DNA from: a virus
IMG/VR virus record: IMGVR_UViG_3300036782_000033
Location: 1-42,783 of that record
Length of the DNA: 42,783 nucleotides
Strand: one strand, 5' to 3'
Shown: positions 8,943-14,904 of the stretch, piece after piece
Layout: the number at the start of each line of letters is the position of its first letter
Position numbering within the stretch: the first letter of the stretch is position 1
Position numbers and translations under genes: made by a program
The notes under the pieces: model-generated
The model's input: the letters and a program-made list of their open reading frames with translations, nothing else
What the model was told of the DNA's origin: nothing
Databases searched by the model: none

Positions 8943-9340
8943 GCGTCTCAACGCGCTGGGACTTGGGCGCCTGGCTCTCCCCGCAGTCGATTGTGATGGC
9001 GGGGATGTTCGCTGTTTGGCTGATCTCCGGTATCAACCGAGGCGCCACCAATGAGCAACAGACCTCCGATCTGCGCACCGAAGTTGAACGGGAGGTTGCC
9101 ACGCTCCAGACCACGCTGACCAACGGCTTGGCGAACGTGCAGGCGCAAGTGGCAAGCGTGCAGCAACAGATTGCGGTGCTGCCAACGGAGCACGCGACTC
9201 TCGACGAGCTGCAGCGCCGTGTGCTCGAGGACGATGCTGAGATGCGTGGTCTCGACGGGCGGCTGACGCAGGAGGAGCACTTGCTCATCCAGTTGCAGGG
9301 CGAGGTTGGGCCGCGGCCATCGATCCGGATGCCGCGATGA
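8939..9340 (+). CDS. Rz-like inner-membrane spanin (putative)
   Basis: A 133-residue protein with one N-terminal membrane segment (about residues 15-30, VMAGMFAVWLISG) followed by a long coiled coil rich in Gln, Glu and Leu. This is the layout of an i-spanin, which disrupts the outer membrane at the end of lysis together with a lipoprotein partner. The partner is likely the next gene, which starts inside this gene's stop (ATGA) and encodes a small proline-rich lipoprotein. The endolysin is far away at 36467. A membrane-anchored coiled-coil protein with another role is possible. Confidence 0.7.
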   Translation: MSVSTRWDLGAWLSPQSIVMAGMFAVWLISGINRGATNEQQTSDLRTEVEREVATLQTTLTNGLANVQAQVASVQQQIAVLPTEHATLDELQRRVLEDDAEMRGLDGRLTQEEHLLIQLQGEVGPRPSIRMPR

Positions 9341-9585
9341 GGCGGCTGCTGGTCTGCGTGGTGCTGCTGGTGGCGGCATGCTCTGCGCCGACCAGCGTCG
9401 TGCCGCCTGAGCTGCGGTACTGCCCGCCGCGGCCAGCCAAGCCGGCGCCTCCGCCGGCGGCGCGGACGCGCGAGCAATTGGCGGAATTTGCGACGCGCGA
9501 GGAGCTGGCTCGGGAAGCTGAGCGGGCACGCGGCGACGTGTGCGCCGACCATTTGGCGAAAGTCGTGCACCTGCTGGCGCACTGA
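9337..9585 (+). CDS. Rz1-like outer-membrane spanin lipoprotein (putative)
   Basis: An 82-residue protein with a lipoprotein signal: RR, a hydrophobic stretch and the lipobox LVAAC, giving a predicted lipid-modified Cys15. The mature part is proline-rich (CPPRPAKPAPPPAA), typical of Rz1 proteins, followed by a charged helix. It overlaps the upstream i-spanin candidate by four bases. Together they would form the envelope-spanning complex that fuses inner and outer membranes during lysis of a Gram-negative host. Confidence 0.72.
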   Translation: MRRLLVCVVLLVAACSAPTSVVPPELRYCPPRPAKPAPPPAARTREQLAEFATREELAREAERARGDVCADHLAKVVHLLAH

Positions 9586-9637
9586 CTCTCGGCATACCGA
9601 TCTGGCGCGGTCTCGCCAGCAAGCAGGAGACAATCCA

Positions 9638-9994
9638 ATGACGATTATCGAACGGCTGGAAGCCGCGGGGCATGCTGCGCTCGACTGGACCGAACACGCC
9701 GCGATTCGGCTGGTGGGCGAGCTGGCCGACGGTGTCCAGGCGCTGTCCGATCTGGCGGCGTCGTCGCCGCTGGTGGCGATGGCGATTCAAGCCGGCAAGG
9801 CGTCGGCGCTGGCGCATGGCGTGCCGATCACCGCGATCGAACACGAGGGCGAGGCGGTGCTGAACCTGGCGGAGGAACTCGTCGGCAGCATGAAGCAGCC
9901 GGCGCCGGCGCCGGTGCCGGTGGCTGTGGATCCCGAGCCGGTGGCAGCGGTCGCGGCTGCGGATCCGGACAGCGCGGCGCCGTCGGCGGCGTGA
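9638..9994 (+). CDS. Hypothetical late protein, 118 aa
   Basis: Start at ATG 9638, preceded by GCAGGAGA. The protein is helical and acidic, with a Pro/Ala-rich C-terminal tail (PAPAPVPVAVDPEP). It follows the spanin-like pair by 52 bases and precedes a lipoprotein gene. There is no signal peptide and I do not recognise the family. The Ala/Pro tail and helical N-terminus would fit a structural or accessory lysis protein, but nothing visible shows this. Confidence 0.6.
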   Translation: MTIIERLEAAGHAALDWTEHAAIRLVGELADGVQALSDLAASSPLVAMAIQAGKASALAHGVPITAIEHEGEAVLNLAEELVGSMKQPAPAPVPVAVDPEPVAAVAAADPDSAAPSAA

Positions 9995-10043
9995 AACCGG
10001 CGTTTCCCGTCACCTGAAAGTGTAAAACAGGAGTTATCTGTAC

Positions 10044-10373
10044 ATGATTCGCGTTCTCGTCGCCGCGGCGGTTGCCGCGGGCGTTGGCGGCTGCCTGGCC
10101 GGCTGCAGCAAGACGTCGGTCTCCGGGACCGAGGTCGCGCTGACGGCGCTCGACCAGGCCGCGGTGGAATACGTGACGCTGCCGCTGTGCCCGCAGCCGA
10201 GCGGGACGCTGTGCTCGGTCGCGGCGACGTCGACGCAGATCAAGGTCGCGTCGGCGCAGGCCTATGCCGCGGTCAAGGCGGCGGAGGCTGGCACGGGCAC
10301 CGTGGCGGCGGCGCAGGCCGCACTCGACGCGCTGGCGGCGCTCGTGTCGCCGGCGCCGACCACCAACAACTGA
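10044..10373 (+). CDS. Small lipoprotein, 109 aa
   Basis: The N-terminus has a signal sequence (MIRVLVAAAVAAGVGG) and a lipobox LAGC, so the mature protein is probably anchored from Cys21. The remainder is Ala- and Thr-rich and helical, with two more Cys near residues 49 and 57. An AGGAG lies upstream of ATG 10044. It sits in the late block after the spanins and before another small Ala-rich protein; a role in the host envelope (superinfection exclusion or lysis) is possible but unproven. Confidence 0.65.
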   Translation: MIRVLVAAAVAAGVGGCLAGCSKTSVSGTEVALTALDQAAVEYVTLPLCPQPSGTLCSVAATSTQIKVASAQAYAAVKAAEAGTGTVAAAQAALDALAALVSPAPTTNN

Positions 10374-10385
10374 GGAGAGGGTCCG

Positions 10386-10583
10386 ATGCTCGCTTTGACA
10401 CCGCTCGTGCTGCAATTGCTGCAGCTCGGCTTGAACGTCGTGCCCGAGATCATCGCCGCGGCGCAGACCGAGGTGGATCTCTGGAACTCGGGAACGGCGC
10501 CGACGGCGGCGCAGCAGGCCGCGATCGACGCGGCGCTCGACCAGGCGAACGCGGCGCTGCAGGCGGCGCAGCCGGCCGCCTGA
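10386..10583 (+). CDS. Small hydrophobic-N-terminus protein, 65 aa
   Basis: Short protein with a strong GAGGAG ribosome site before ATG 10386. Residues 1-27 are hydrophobic (LVLQLLQLGLNVVPEIIAAA), followed by an Ala/Gln-rich amphipathic helix. It could be a weakly membrane-associated late protein. A holin role cannot be excluded but the single ambiguous hydrophobic stretch is not typical. It is the last + strand gene before the non-coding region and the opposite-strand block. Confidence 0.55.
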   Translation: MLALTPLVLQLLQLGLNVVPEIIAAAQTEVDLWNSGTAPTAAQQAAIDAALDQANAALQAAQPAA

Positions 10584-10588
10584 ACGTC

Positions 10589-10614
10589 TGCCCGACAACT
10601 ACCGTTATCGGGCA
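10589..10614 (+). terminator. Hairpin after the late block
   Basis: Inverted repeat TGCCCGA (10589-10595) / TCGGGCA (10608-10614) with a 12-nt loop, six bases beyond the last + late stop. There is no T run after it, so it may be a weak or Rho-assisted terminator, or a protein site. Confidence 0.4.
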
Positions 10615-10793
10615 TACATTCGTTTACCACGCCTTATCACTGAGTGCCTTAATTGGCTGAAGTGCCCGCTTTCCGGCCGGCTGCTCCGCTGTCGCGGTGC
10701 CTGTCGTCGGCCGCCGAGCCGCTCCTGCTGTCGAGCAATCTTCGGGTTCCACCGGTGCCGCGGGAGCGGGTCCGCCGGGGGGTCAGCGGAGCG

Positions 10794-10860
10794 TAGGGGG
10801 GGCGGCGAGCCCCCCCTAGTCCGAGCGGGCAAGGCGGTCCGCCTTTCCTTTGATTCTTTC
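10794..10860 (+). terminator. Double hairpin with pyrimidine tail, probable late terminator
   Basis: A perfect nine-base stem TAGGGGGGG (10794-10802) / CCCCCCCTA (10810-10818) with loop CGGCGAG is followed by a second stem AAGGCGG/CCGCCTT (10831-10845) and a pyrimidine-rich stretch with T runs (tttcctttgattctttctt). Together they look like the end of late + strand transcription. The G7/C7 stem could also act as a replication-fork or structural element near the putative origin. Confidence 0.5.
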
Positions 10861-10871
10861 TTACTGGCTGA

Positions 10872-10943
10872 GGTCGGCCACGCGATGGATTTTCAGTTCG
10901 GCCAGCTAATGGACGCGTAGTACTACCACGCAATGGACTAGGA
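10872..10943. repeat. Three imperfect 24-bp tandem repeats (candidate iterons)
   Basis: Units start at 10872, 10896 and 10920, exactly 24 bp apart. Each has C at position 4, CCA at positions 7-9 and ATGGA at 14-18 (ATGGA at 10885, 10909 and 10933); units 1 and 2 share TCGGCCA, units 1 and 3 share CCACGC, and units 2 and 3 share AATGGAC. The flanking 24-bp windows do not fit. The spacing, about two helical turns, and the adjacent initiator-like gene suggest protein-binding iterons. Confidence 0.5.
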
Positions 10944-11128
10944 TACTTACGACGTTGCGCAGGCGTGCTGTCTTGGCGCGGATTCTGCGCTCCCGCGCGC
11001 CGCGGGCAATCACGCGCGTTGATAGCTGCGCCGTTGGTTATTCCTGGAATTGATCGCTGATCGGGACCGTCCAACGGGGGCCGCCCGCTCGAGCGGCGGG
11101 GCGTCGGCTTAGGCCGTTCCGGAGCGCA

Positions 11129-11944
11129 TCAGGCGGGCGCTGGGCGCCTCTTGCTGGGAGAGGTGTTGAGCCCGAACACCCGGGCGACGAGGCCTGGGAA
11201 GTAAGGCGCTAGTTCGCGCAGCGCGGCCCCCATGCGTGCGATCGTCCTGGACGGGACATCGGCTGGCGCGGCCTCGACGAGATCGGCGTCAAGCGTCGCG
11301 TCTGCGCTGGCGGCCGGTGGCTGCGCGTCGCTGGGTGCCTGCTCCGGTTCGGCTGGCCGATTTCTCGGAAAGTAGGCGTTCGCGCCTCGTCGCTGGTCCT
11401 TGCCGAGCCAGTAAAACGTGTTGACGATCTGGACCAGGTCGGCGGCCCAGAGGGCGTGAATGATTTTGTGGAGCGTCGAGCGGCAGCAGTGCGTGAAAAA
11501 GGACCACAGATCGTACGACCAGCGGGCCATGCCGTTGCCGCCGGCGGCGGCGGCGGCGAGTTTCTCGCATGCCAGGATGACGGTCGAATGGTGGACGCGG
11601 CCGAAGTCGATGTGCTGCAATTCGCGCTCGACGTCGCGCATCCATTGTTCCCGGTTGAACGGGCGTCCCTGGAATTTCGGGAGATCCGCCTCGCAGACGG
11701 AGATGTTGACCATCCGGTCCGGGTCGGCGGCTGCGATCCTCTCGGCGCGGGTGAGTTTCGCGCCGGGGGCCAGCGGCTTTGGGCTGCTGCTGGAGCCGTC
11801 TCCCCGAACGTGCGCCGTGGCCTCCTGGGTGAGGCGCACGAGGTCGGCGTCTGGCACGGAAACGGTAGCGAGATGGGCGCGCGTTGCGGCGTGGCGCGCC
11901 TTGGTCTGCTCCTCGAGCAGCTCCGCTGAGGTTTTCGCTGTCAC
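11129..11944 (-). CDS. Putative replication initiator, winged-helix protein, 271 aa
   Basis: The start is GTG 11944, overlapping the upstream stop as GTGA. The N-terminal 70 residues are charged and disordered-looking. Residues about 140-193 (WSYDLWSFF, RSTLHKIIHALWAADLVQI, then GANAYFP) have the spacing of a winged helix-turn-helix with a short beta-hairpin wing, as in phage and plasmid replication initiators. The tail from about 197 is Pro/Ala-rich. It is the last gene of a four-gene translationally coupled - strand operon and lies 185 bp from three iteron-like repeats. Replication initiation is inferred from fold and context; a transcription factor is the main alternative. No helicase-loader or primase motif is visible. 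Confidence 0.55.
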   Translation of the reverse strand: MTAKTSAELLEEQTKARHAATRAHLATVSVPDADLVRLTQEATAHVRGDGSSSSPKPLAPGAKLTRAERIAAADPDRMVNISVCEADLPKFQGRPFNREQWMRDVERELQHIDFGRVHHSTVILACEKLAAAAAGGNGMARWSYDLWSFFTHCCRSTLHKIIHALWAADLVQIVNTFYWLGKDQRRGANAYFPRNRPAEPEQAPSDAQPPAASADATLDADLVEAAPADVPSRTIARMGAALRELAPYFPGLVARVFGLNTSPSKRRPAPA

Positions 11945-12165
11945 TTGCGCTGCGCCGTGCGGGGCGACGATAGGAGGGCAATCAGCGCCTCGTGGTCGAT
12001 GTCGGCGAGACAGCTCTCGCACAGGTCGGCAGACGGGGGTTTACCGCTTTCGCCGGGACGGCGTCGGCGGGAAAGGCGATTGATTTTCGCCGTGTCCGAA
12101 GATGCGCCGCAGACGGCGCAAATCCACGCGGGGGCCGTGCGGCTCGTCTTACCGCGCGCCGTCAC
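11941..12165 (-). CDS. Small zinc-ribbon protein, 74 aa
   Basis: The start is GTG 12165, overlapping the upstream stop as GTGA. Two CxxC pairs, CAVC near residues 16-19 and CESC near 49-52, are separated by a basic stretch (RLSRRRR), giving a zinc ribbon that could bind nucleic acid or protein. It is tightly coupled between the short GcrA-like gene and the putative initiator gene. The function is unknown; a replication or transcription accessory role fits the context. Confidence 0.65.
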   Translation of the reverse strand: MTARGKTSRTAPAWICAVCGASSDTAKINRLSRRRRPGESGKPPSADLCESCLADIDHEALIALLSSPRTAQRK

Positions 12166-12455
12166 GGTGCGTCGTCGAAGAGGCTGGGCAGCGGCGGCAA
12201 CGTCGGACCCTTTCCGGGTCTCTGGACAGGGCGTGCTGCGTTTGGCTGGTGGATCGGCGAGGGGCCTGCGCGCAGGCCGATCTTGGCAACCTTGCGGCTG
12301 CAGGCGTTCTTGGTGCGGTGCATCCGCTGGCCGATCTTCGCGAGCGAGAGTCCGCTGAGCCAAAGGTCGCGCAGGTCGACGATCGCCTCGAGGGGCCATT
12401 CTGGCGTGATCCACTTGGCGTCGACCCAGGCAGGCAGTTCTGGTGTTTCGGTCAT
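12162..12455 (-). CDS. Short GcrA-family protein, 97 aa
   Basis: The N-terminal domain matches the GcrA pattern of alphaproteobacteria: EWPLEAIVDLRDLWLSGLS followed by AKIGQRM and a TKNACSRKVAKIGLR recognition region (residues about 19-62), then a PSPI tail. Host GcrA binds sigma-70 RNA polymerase and activates promoters with methylated GANTC. This copy lacks the C-terminal zinc-like part of full-length GcrA. ATG 12455 overlaps the stop of the longer GcrA-like gene (ATGA), so the two are made together. It may redirect or antagonise host GcrA-dependent transcription. Confidence 0.7.
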   Translation of the reverse strand: MTETPELPAWVDAKWITPEWPLEAIVDLRDLWLSGLSLAKIGQRMHRTKNACSRKVAKIGLRAGPSPIHQPNAARPVQRPGKGPTLPPLPSLFDDAP

Positions 12456-13036
12456 GCGGCCTGGCTCCGCGGCCTGGGCATGTGCGCCGTCGCGTGGTGC
12501 TGCTCGCAGTACGGCTGGCGGGGCAGCGGGGGTCTGCCGCACTCGCGGTAGCCGGGCGTGCCTGGCTCTCCGATCGGCCAGCAACAGGTTGGCCTGTGGC
12601 GCCCTGGCGCCTCCTGGGGCGGCTCGGGACGCGGCTCGGTGGCTGGCGTGTCCTGCGGCTCGGCGCCGTCCTGCAGGGTCTCGTAGGCCGCCCGCAGCTC
12701 GTCGAAGCGCGTGCGCAGCGACGCGGAGATCTTGGCGCGCCGCGCCTGCTCCTGCTCCTCGGTGAGGTTTGGCGGCTGTCTGCGCCGGGCGTCGAGGCAC
12801 CGCTGGCCGAGCCGTCCTGCCGCGCGCATCCGGTGCAGGCGGCCGGCGACCTGTCCGGGGGTCAGCCCCATGTCGATCGCGATCTCGGTATGGCTGAGGT
12901 TCTGCGACCAGAGCCGGAGCAGCTCGAGCTCACGCTCGGGCCAGGGGGAGTCGCGGTGGTGAGTTATCCCCGAGATTTCACCGCAAGCGGGAGGCTCCGG
13001 CGTTGCGGACTCGGTGAGTTCTGCTAATCCACCCAT
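12452..13036 (-). CDS. GcrA-family cell-cycle regulator homologue, 194 aa
   Basis: The start at ATG 13036 was chosen over further upstream in-frame starts because it leaves about 30 residues before the conserved domain. Residues 31-70 carry the GcrA helix-turn-helix (PWPERELELLRLW ... LSHTEIAIDMGLT ... GRLHRM). The C-terminus has TCCWPIGEPGTPGYRECG followed by PYCEQHHATAH, matching the Cys/His-rich GcrA C-terminus (CxWPIGxP...CG...PYCxxH). First gene of the - strand operon. In Caulobacter, GcrA works with the adenine methyltransferase CcrM; the phage also encodes a methyltransferase at 19289. Confidence 0.8.
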   Translation of the reverse strand: MGGLAELTESATPEPPACGEISGITHHRDSPWPERELELLRLWSQNLSHTEIAIDMGLTPGQVAGRLHRMRAAGRLGQRCLDARRRQPPNLTEEQEQARRAKISASLRTRFDELRAAYETLQDGAEPQDTPATEPRPEPPQEAPGRHRPTCCWPIGEPGTPGYRECGRPPLPRQPYCEQHHATAHMPRPRSQAA

Positions 13037-13054
13037 CGCTAAATCCACCCCTTG

Positions 13055-13088
13055 GGTCCGCGCGGGTTCGTCCCGGCGGACCTTTTTT
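13055..13088 (+). terminator. Strong + strand intrinsic terminator antisense to the GcrA operon leader
   Basis: Stem GGTCCGC (13055-13061) / GCGGACC (13076-13082), extended inside by CGGG/CCCG around a TTCGT loop, followed by six T. It faces rightward, while the flanking genes are on the - strand, so it would stop rightward read-through or antisense RNA, or protect the GcrA operon leader. Confidence 0.6.
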
Positions 13089-13235
13089 GTTCTTCGTTTC
13101 GAATCGTCGAGCCGGCGATTTTCGCGCGACTCGCCGGACCAGATCAACCGGGGGTTCGAGCGGAACGGCGGAATTTGCCGCGGAGCGCGAGTGGCGCGTG
13201 AGACGGTTTGGCCGACCAAGCCGGTAAGGCGGCCG

Positions 13236-13262
13236 ACACGCCTGCGGCGTGTAACCGTTTTT
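13236..13262 (+). terminator. Hairpin with short T run
   Basis: Perfect seven-base stem ACACGCC/GGCGTGT with loop TGC (13236-13252), followed by aaccgttttta. It is a plausible intrinsic terminator for rightward RNA in the non-coding control region. Confidence 0.45.
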
Positions 13263-13267
13263 AGTGT

Positions 13268-13281
13268 GCAACCTAAGTTGC
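13268..13281. promoter_or_regulatory. Operator-like inverted repeat GCAAC-N4-GTTGC
   Basis: Perfect dyad with five-base arms and spacer CTAA in the non-coding control region. The same arms in the opposite order (GTTGC-N4-GCAAC) occur at 16246-16259 upstream of the recombinase gene, hinting at a shared DNA-binding protein. The arms are short enough for chance. Confidence 0.35.
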
Positions 13282-13463
13282 GCTTTGCGCGGGGGCTGGG
13301 GCGTGCCAGATTAAGGGCTCCTGTTGCCGGCTGGTTCTTCCTGCTGTGGGTCTTCGTGGGCCTCCGCTGGTGGTGCCTAGTTAGCTCCTAGGTTTTGTGT
13401 CGGACGCTCGAGGTGGCGCTCTCGCGTTCGGTGGTTTCGGAACTCAATTACTCTCGGCTACGC

Positions 13464-13502
13464 GGCGCGGACCCCGGCAGGGTCCGCGCCGTTTGCTTTT
13501 TT
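13464..13502 (+). terminator. Strong + strand intrinsic terminator
   Basis: Eleven-base perfect stem GGCGCGGACCC (13464-13474) / GGGTCCGCGCC (13480-13490), loop CGGCA, followed by gtttgctttttt. It is oriented rightward and lies 21 bp beyond the 3' end of the - strand ribbon-helix-helix gene. On the - strand it lacks a T run, so it is not a good terminator for that gene. Confidence 0.75.
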
Positions 13503-13523
13503 GGGCTTGCGCGCCGGAGCCGG

Positions 13524-13811
13524 TCAATCCGCTGCGTGCGCCTGCGCTGGGGGCTGGGCGCGCGATCTGCGGGGTCTCGGTTTCGGGACGCGCGTCGGCC
13601 TGGGCACCGGTGCCTTCTTTTCGGCAAGCCATTGCTGGTACTCCGGGCTGAGCGTCGCATAGTGGCGGATTGCGCGCATGATTACCGTCTGAATGGTGCG
13701 GTCCTCTGCGGCGGCGATCGTGCGCACGAGGTCGCCGTCGTCGTCGGATAGCCAGAACGCGGTGCCGTTCCGGCCATTCCTGGGATGCACTGGCGTCGCT
13801 CGTTTAGCCAT
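13524..13811 (-). CDS. Ribbon-helix-helix DNA-binding protein, putative repressor, 95 aa
   Basis: Start at ATG 13811. Residues about 17-52 (GTAFWLSDDDGDLVRTIAAA, then RTIQTVIMRAIRHYA) have the strand-helix-helix pattern of MetJ/Arc-type regulators; the C-terminal 30 residues are basic and proline-rich. There is no Shine-Dalgarno, and a TTGACA-N16-AATACA promoter ends so close to the ATG that the transcript would be nearly leaderless, as for some phage repressors. It is divergent from the early gene at 13932. A 14-bp direct repeat (13849-13862 and 13769-13782) is a candidate operator. A role as the early-gene repressor is inferred. Confidence 0.65.
   Translation of the reverse strand: MAKRATPVHPRNGRNGTAFWLSDDDGDLVRTIAAAEDRTIQTVIMRAIRHYATLSPEYQQWLAEKKAPVPRPTRVPKPRPRRSRAQPPAQAHAAD
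13769..13782. promoter_or_regulatory. Candidate operator copy inside the RHH gene
   Basis: TCCGGCCATTCCTG, identical to 13849-13862 and exactly 80 bp away. It lies near the 5' end of the ribbon-helix-helix coding sequence; internal operators are common in phage repressor genes. Confidence 0.4.
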
Positions 13812-13819
13812 AGGGCGAC

Positions 13820-13847
13820 TGTATTGGGCTGCCGGGAATCGTGTCAA
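13820..13847 (-). promoter_or_regulatory. Leftward promoter for the RHH gene
   Basis: On the - strand TTGACA (13847-13842) is followed after 16 bases by AATACA (13825-13820). The expected transcription start falls within a few bases of ATG 13811, so the message would be leaderless or nearly so. Confidence 0.5.
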
Positions 13848-13848
13848 C

Positions 13849-13862
13849 TCCGGCCATTCCTG
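13849..13862. promoter_or_regulatory. Candidate operator between the divergent promoters
   Basis: TCCGGCCATTCCTG lies between the two divergent -35 boxes (13842-13847 and 13864-13869), ideally placed to block both. An exact second copy lies at 13769-13782. Confidence 0.45.
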
Positions 13863-13863
13863 C

Positions 13864-13892
13864 TTGACGTGTAAAGCATTGCTGACAATACT
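13864..13892 (+). promoter_or_regulatory. Rightward early promoter
   Basis: TTGACG (13864-13869), 17-base spacer, AATACT (13887-13892). It drives the early operon starting at 13932. A GC-rich dyad CCGGGC-N5-GCCCGG (13900-13916) follows in the leader just before the AAGGAG ribosome site (13919-13924). Confidence 0.5.
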
Positions 13893-13931
13893 GCGCTCCC
13901 CGGGCTGCCGGCCCGGCCAAGGAGAGCGCCA

Positions 13932-14273
13932 ATGCAAATCCATCAAACCGAATCCGATCCCGCTTGGCTGCAGGACGTGCTGCACGCGATGGCGGTCGAC
14001 GACGCTACCGCTGCGCGGGACGATGCCTGCCGGATGCGCGACGTCGCGCGCGTCGTGCACGACCAGGCGCTGCGCGACATGAGTATGGCGGTCGCCGAGT
14101 GGGGCCGCGCCGAAGGTGCGGCGCGCGTGCGCCTGCGGCGCTTCACGCGGGCGGCGATCTGGCGCTGGCGGCGGCACGTCCGGAACTGCGCCGAGGCGGA
14201 GGCGGTCTGCCGTCGCGCTGAGCTGCAGCTCGCCGGCCTCACGGTGCCGGCGCTGCGGGAGCACGGGGAATGA
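13932..14273 (+). CDS. Early hypothetical protein, 113 aa
   Basis: First gene of the rightward early operon, with AAGGAG seven bases before ATG 13932 and a promoter immediately upstream. The protein is charged and helical with many Arg and Ala residues (for example RLRRFTRAAIWRWRRHV), so it may bind nucleic acid or form a coiled coil. The family is not recognised. Its stop overlaps the next start as ATGA. Confidence 0.7.
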   Translation: MQIHQTESDPAWLQDVLHAMAVDDATAARDDACRMRDVARVVHDQALRDMSMAVAEWGRAEGAARVRLRRFTRAAIWRWRRHVRNCAEAEAVCRRAELQLAGLTVPALREHGE

Positions 14274-14632
14274 TGCTCCCAAAAACCGAACGGTTGCGCG
14301 CGCCGCGCCACGTCGTTTTCGTGCGGTCGCTGCGTTGTCTGGTGCCGGGGTGCTGCGGCGACGAGATCCACGCGCACAACATCCGGAAAGGAACTCCGTT
14401 CACCATGCATCCGCTGGAGCGCGGGTGCGTGCCGGTCTGCCTGGAGCATCGGGAGGAGGGTCTGTCGGGCGGCTGGCGCGACTTCGAGATTCGGTATGGG
14501 CTGCGGCTGTTCGATATTGCGGACGGGCTCTGGCTCGCGAGCCAACGGGACCGAAGGGGGGCGGCATGGCGGAGCGCGGGGAGTTCTCGCTTTATCAGTT
14601 TTTCGCCGACGGCAGTTGCGAGGAGGTCATGA
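14270..14632 (+). CDS. HNH-like / DUF968-type nuclease-like protein, 120 aa
   Basis: The N-terminal 85 residues have the layout of small phage HNH-like (Ref or DUF968 type) proteins: RCLVPGCCGDEIHAHNIRKGT supplies a Cys pair and the H-x-H motif, PVCLEHREEG supplies a second metal-binding Cys/His set, and FEIRYGLRLFDIA resembles the usual WEkyGid ending. It may cleave DNA in recombination or in degradation of host DNA. The last 30 residues overlap the next gene by 67 bp and look unstructured. Confidence 0.6.
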   Translation: MMLPKTERLRAPRHVVFVRSLRCLVPGCCGDEIHAHNIRKGTPFTMHPLERGCVPVCLEHREEGLSGGWRDFEIRYGLRLFDIADGLWLASQRDRRGAAWRSAGSSRFISFSPTAVARRS

Positions 14633-14904
14633 CGCTCGTTGATGGTCGGTCGGCGGTGCTGCGCGCCAAGCGCCTCACTGAGTCTGTCGGGGCTACGATC
14701 GGCAACACCGCGCGCGTCGTCATCACGGACATGCACGGGCTGATCGTGTTCGACTGGAAGTTCGGCGAGGGTGCCGTCCATCCGCCTGTGACGTTCGTCT
14801 GTCCGATCTGCGGGCGTCAAAGCTGCAACCCGCACGACGCGCAAGAGCGGTACTGCGGCGTGTGCGGTTTCGTCGACGATCTGCCGGGGGGTCCAGCGGC
14901 ATGA
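14566..14904 (+). CDS. Zinc-ribbon protein, 112 aa
   Basis: ATG 14566 with a GGGGGGCGGC purine stretch upstream; the gene starts inside the HNH-like gene in another frame. The N-terminal half forms a small beta-rich domain (FSLYQFFADGSCEEV, VVITDMHGLIVFDW). The C-terminal half has CPIC and CGVCG pairs, a zinc ribbon. Function unknown; protein or nucleic-acid binding is likely. The stop overlaps the next ATG (ATGA). Confidence 0.65.
   Translation: MAERGEFSLYQFFADGSCEEVMTLVDGRSAVLRAKRLTESVGATIGNTARVVITDMHGLIVFDWKFGEGAVHPPVTFVCPICGRQSCNPHDAQERYCGVCGFVDDLPGGPAA

Larger units (their letters stand above)
10584..11128. other. 545-bp non-coding region, putative replication origin
   Basis: No convincing gene on either strand. 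It lies between the end of the + late genes and the 3' end of the - strand block, and holds three hairpins (10589-10614, 10794-10818, 10831-10845) and three 24-bp degenerate direct repeats (10872-10943), directly downstream of the putative initiator gene. Iterons, strong hairpins and a neighbouring winged-helix gene together suggest an origin of replication, by analogy with iteron origins. Confidence 0.45.
13037..13523. other. 487-bp non-coding control region
   Basis: No credible gene. It carries three hairpins followed by T-rich sequence, all oriented for + strand transcripts (13055-13088, 13236-13262, 13464-13502), and a perfect inverted repeat GCAAC-ctaa-GTTGC (13268-13281) that looks like an operator. 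It must also contain the promoter of the - strand GcrA/initiator operon, although I see no strong -35/-10 pair. A small + strand RNA between the terminators is possible. Confidence 0.45.

Noticed and set aside
7068-8951. Long - strand open frame (627 codons)
   Set aside because: Antisense to the tailspike, composition of a shadow frame, no domain pattern.
10649-11074. - strand open frame across the putative origin
   Set aside because: Low-complexity Arg/Pro/Gly composition, no ribosome site, crosses hairpins and repeats.
13094-13180. Possible tRNA suggested by a GGTTCGAG-like loop
   Set aside because: No complementary T-stem, acceptor stem or anticodon arm can be formed.
13395-13751. + strand open frames in the control region
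   Set aside because: They run through a strong terminator and antisense to the RHH gene, with no ribosome site.
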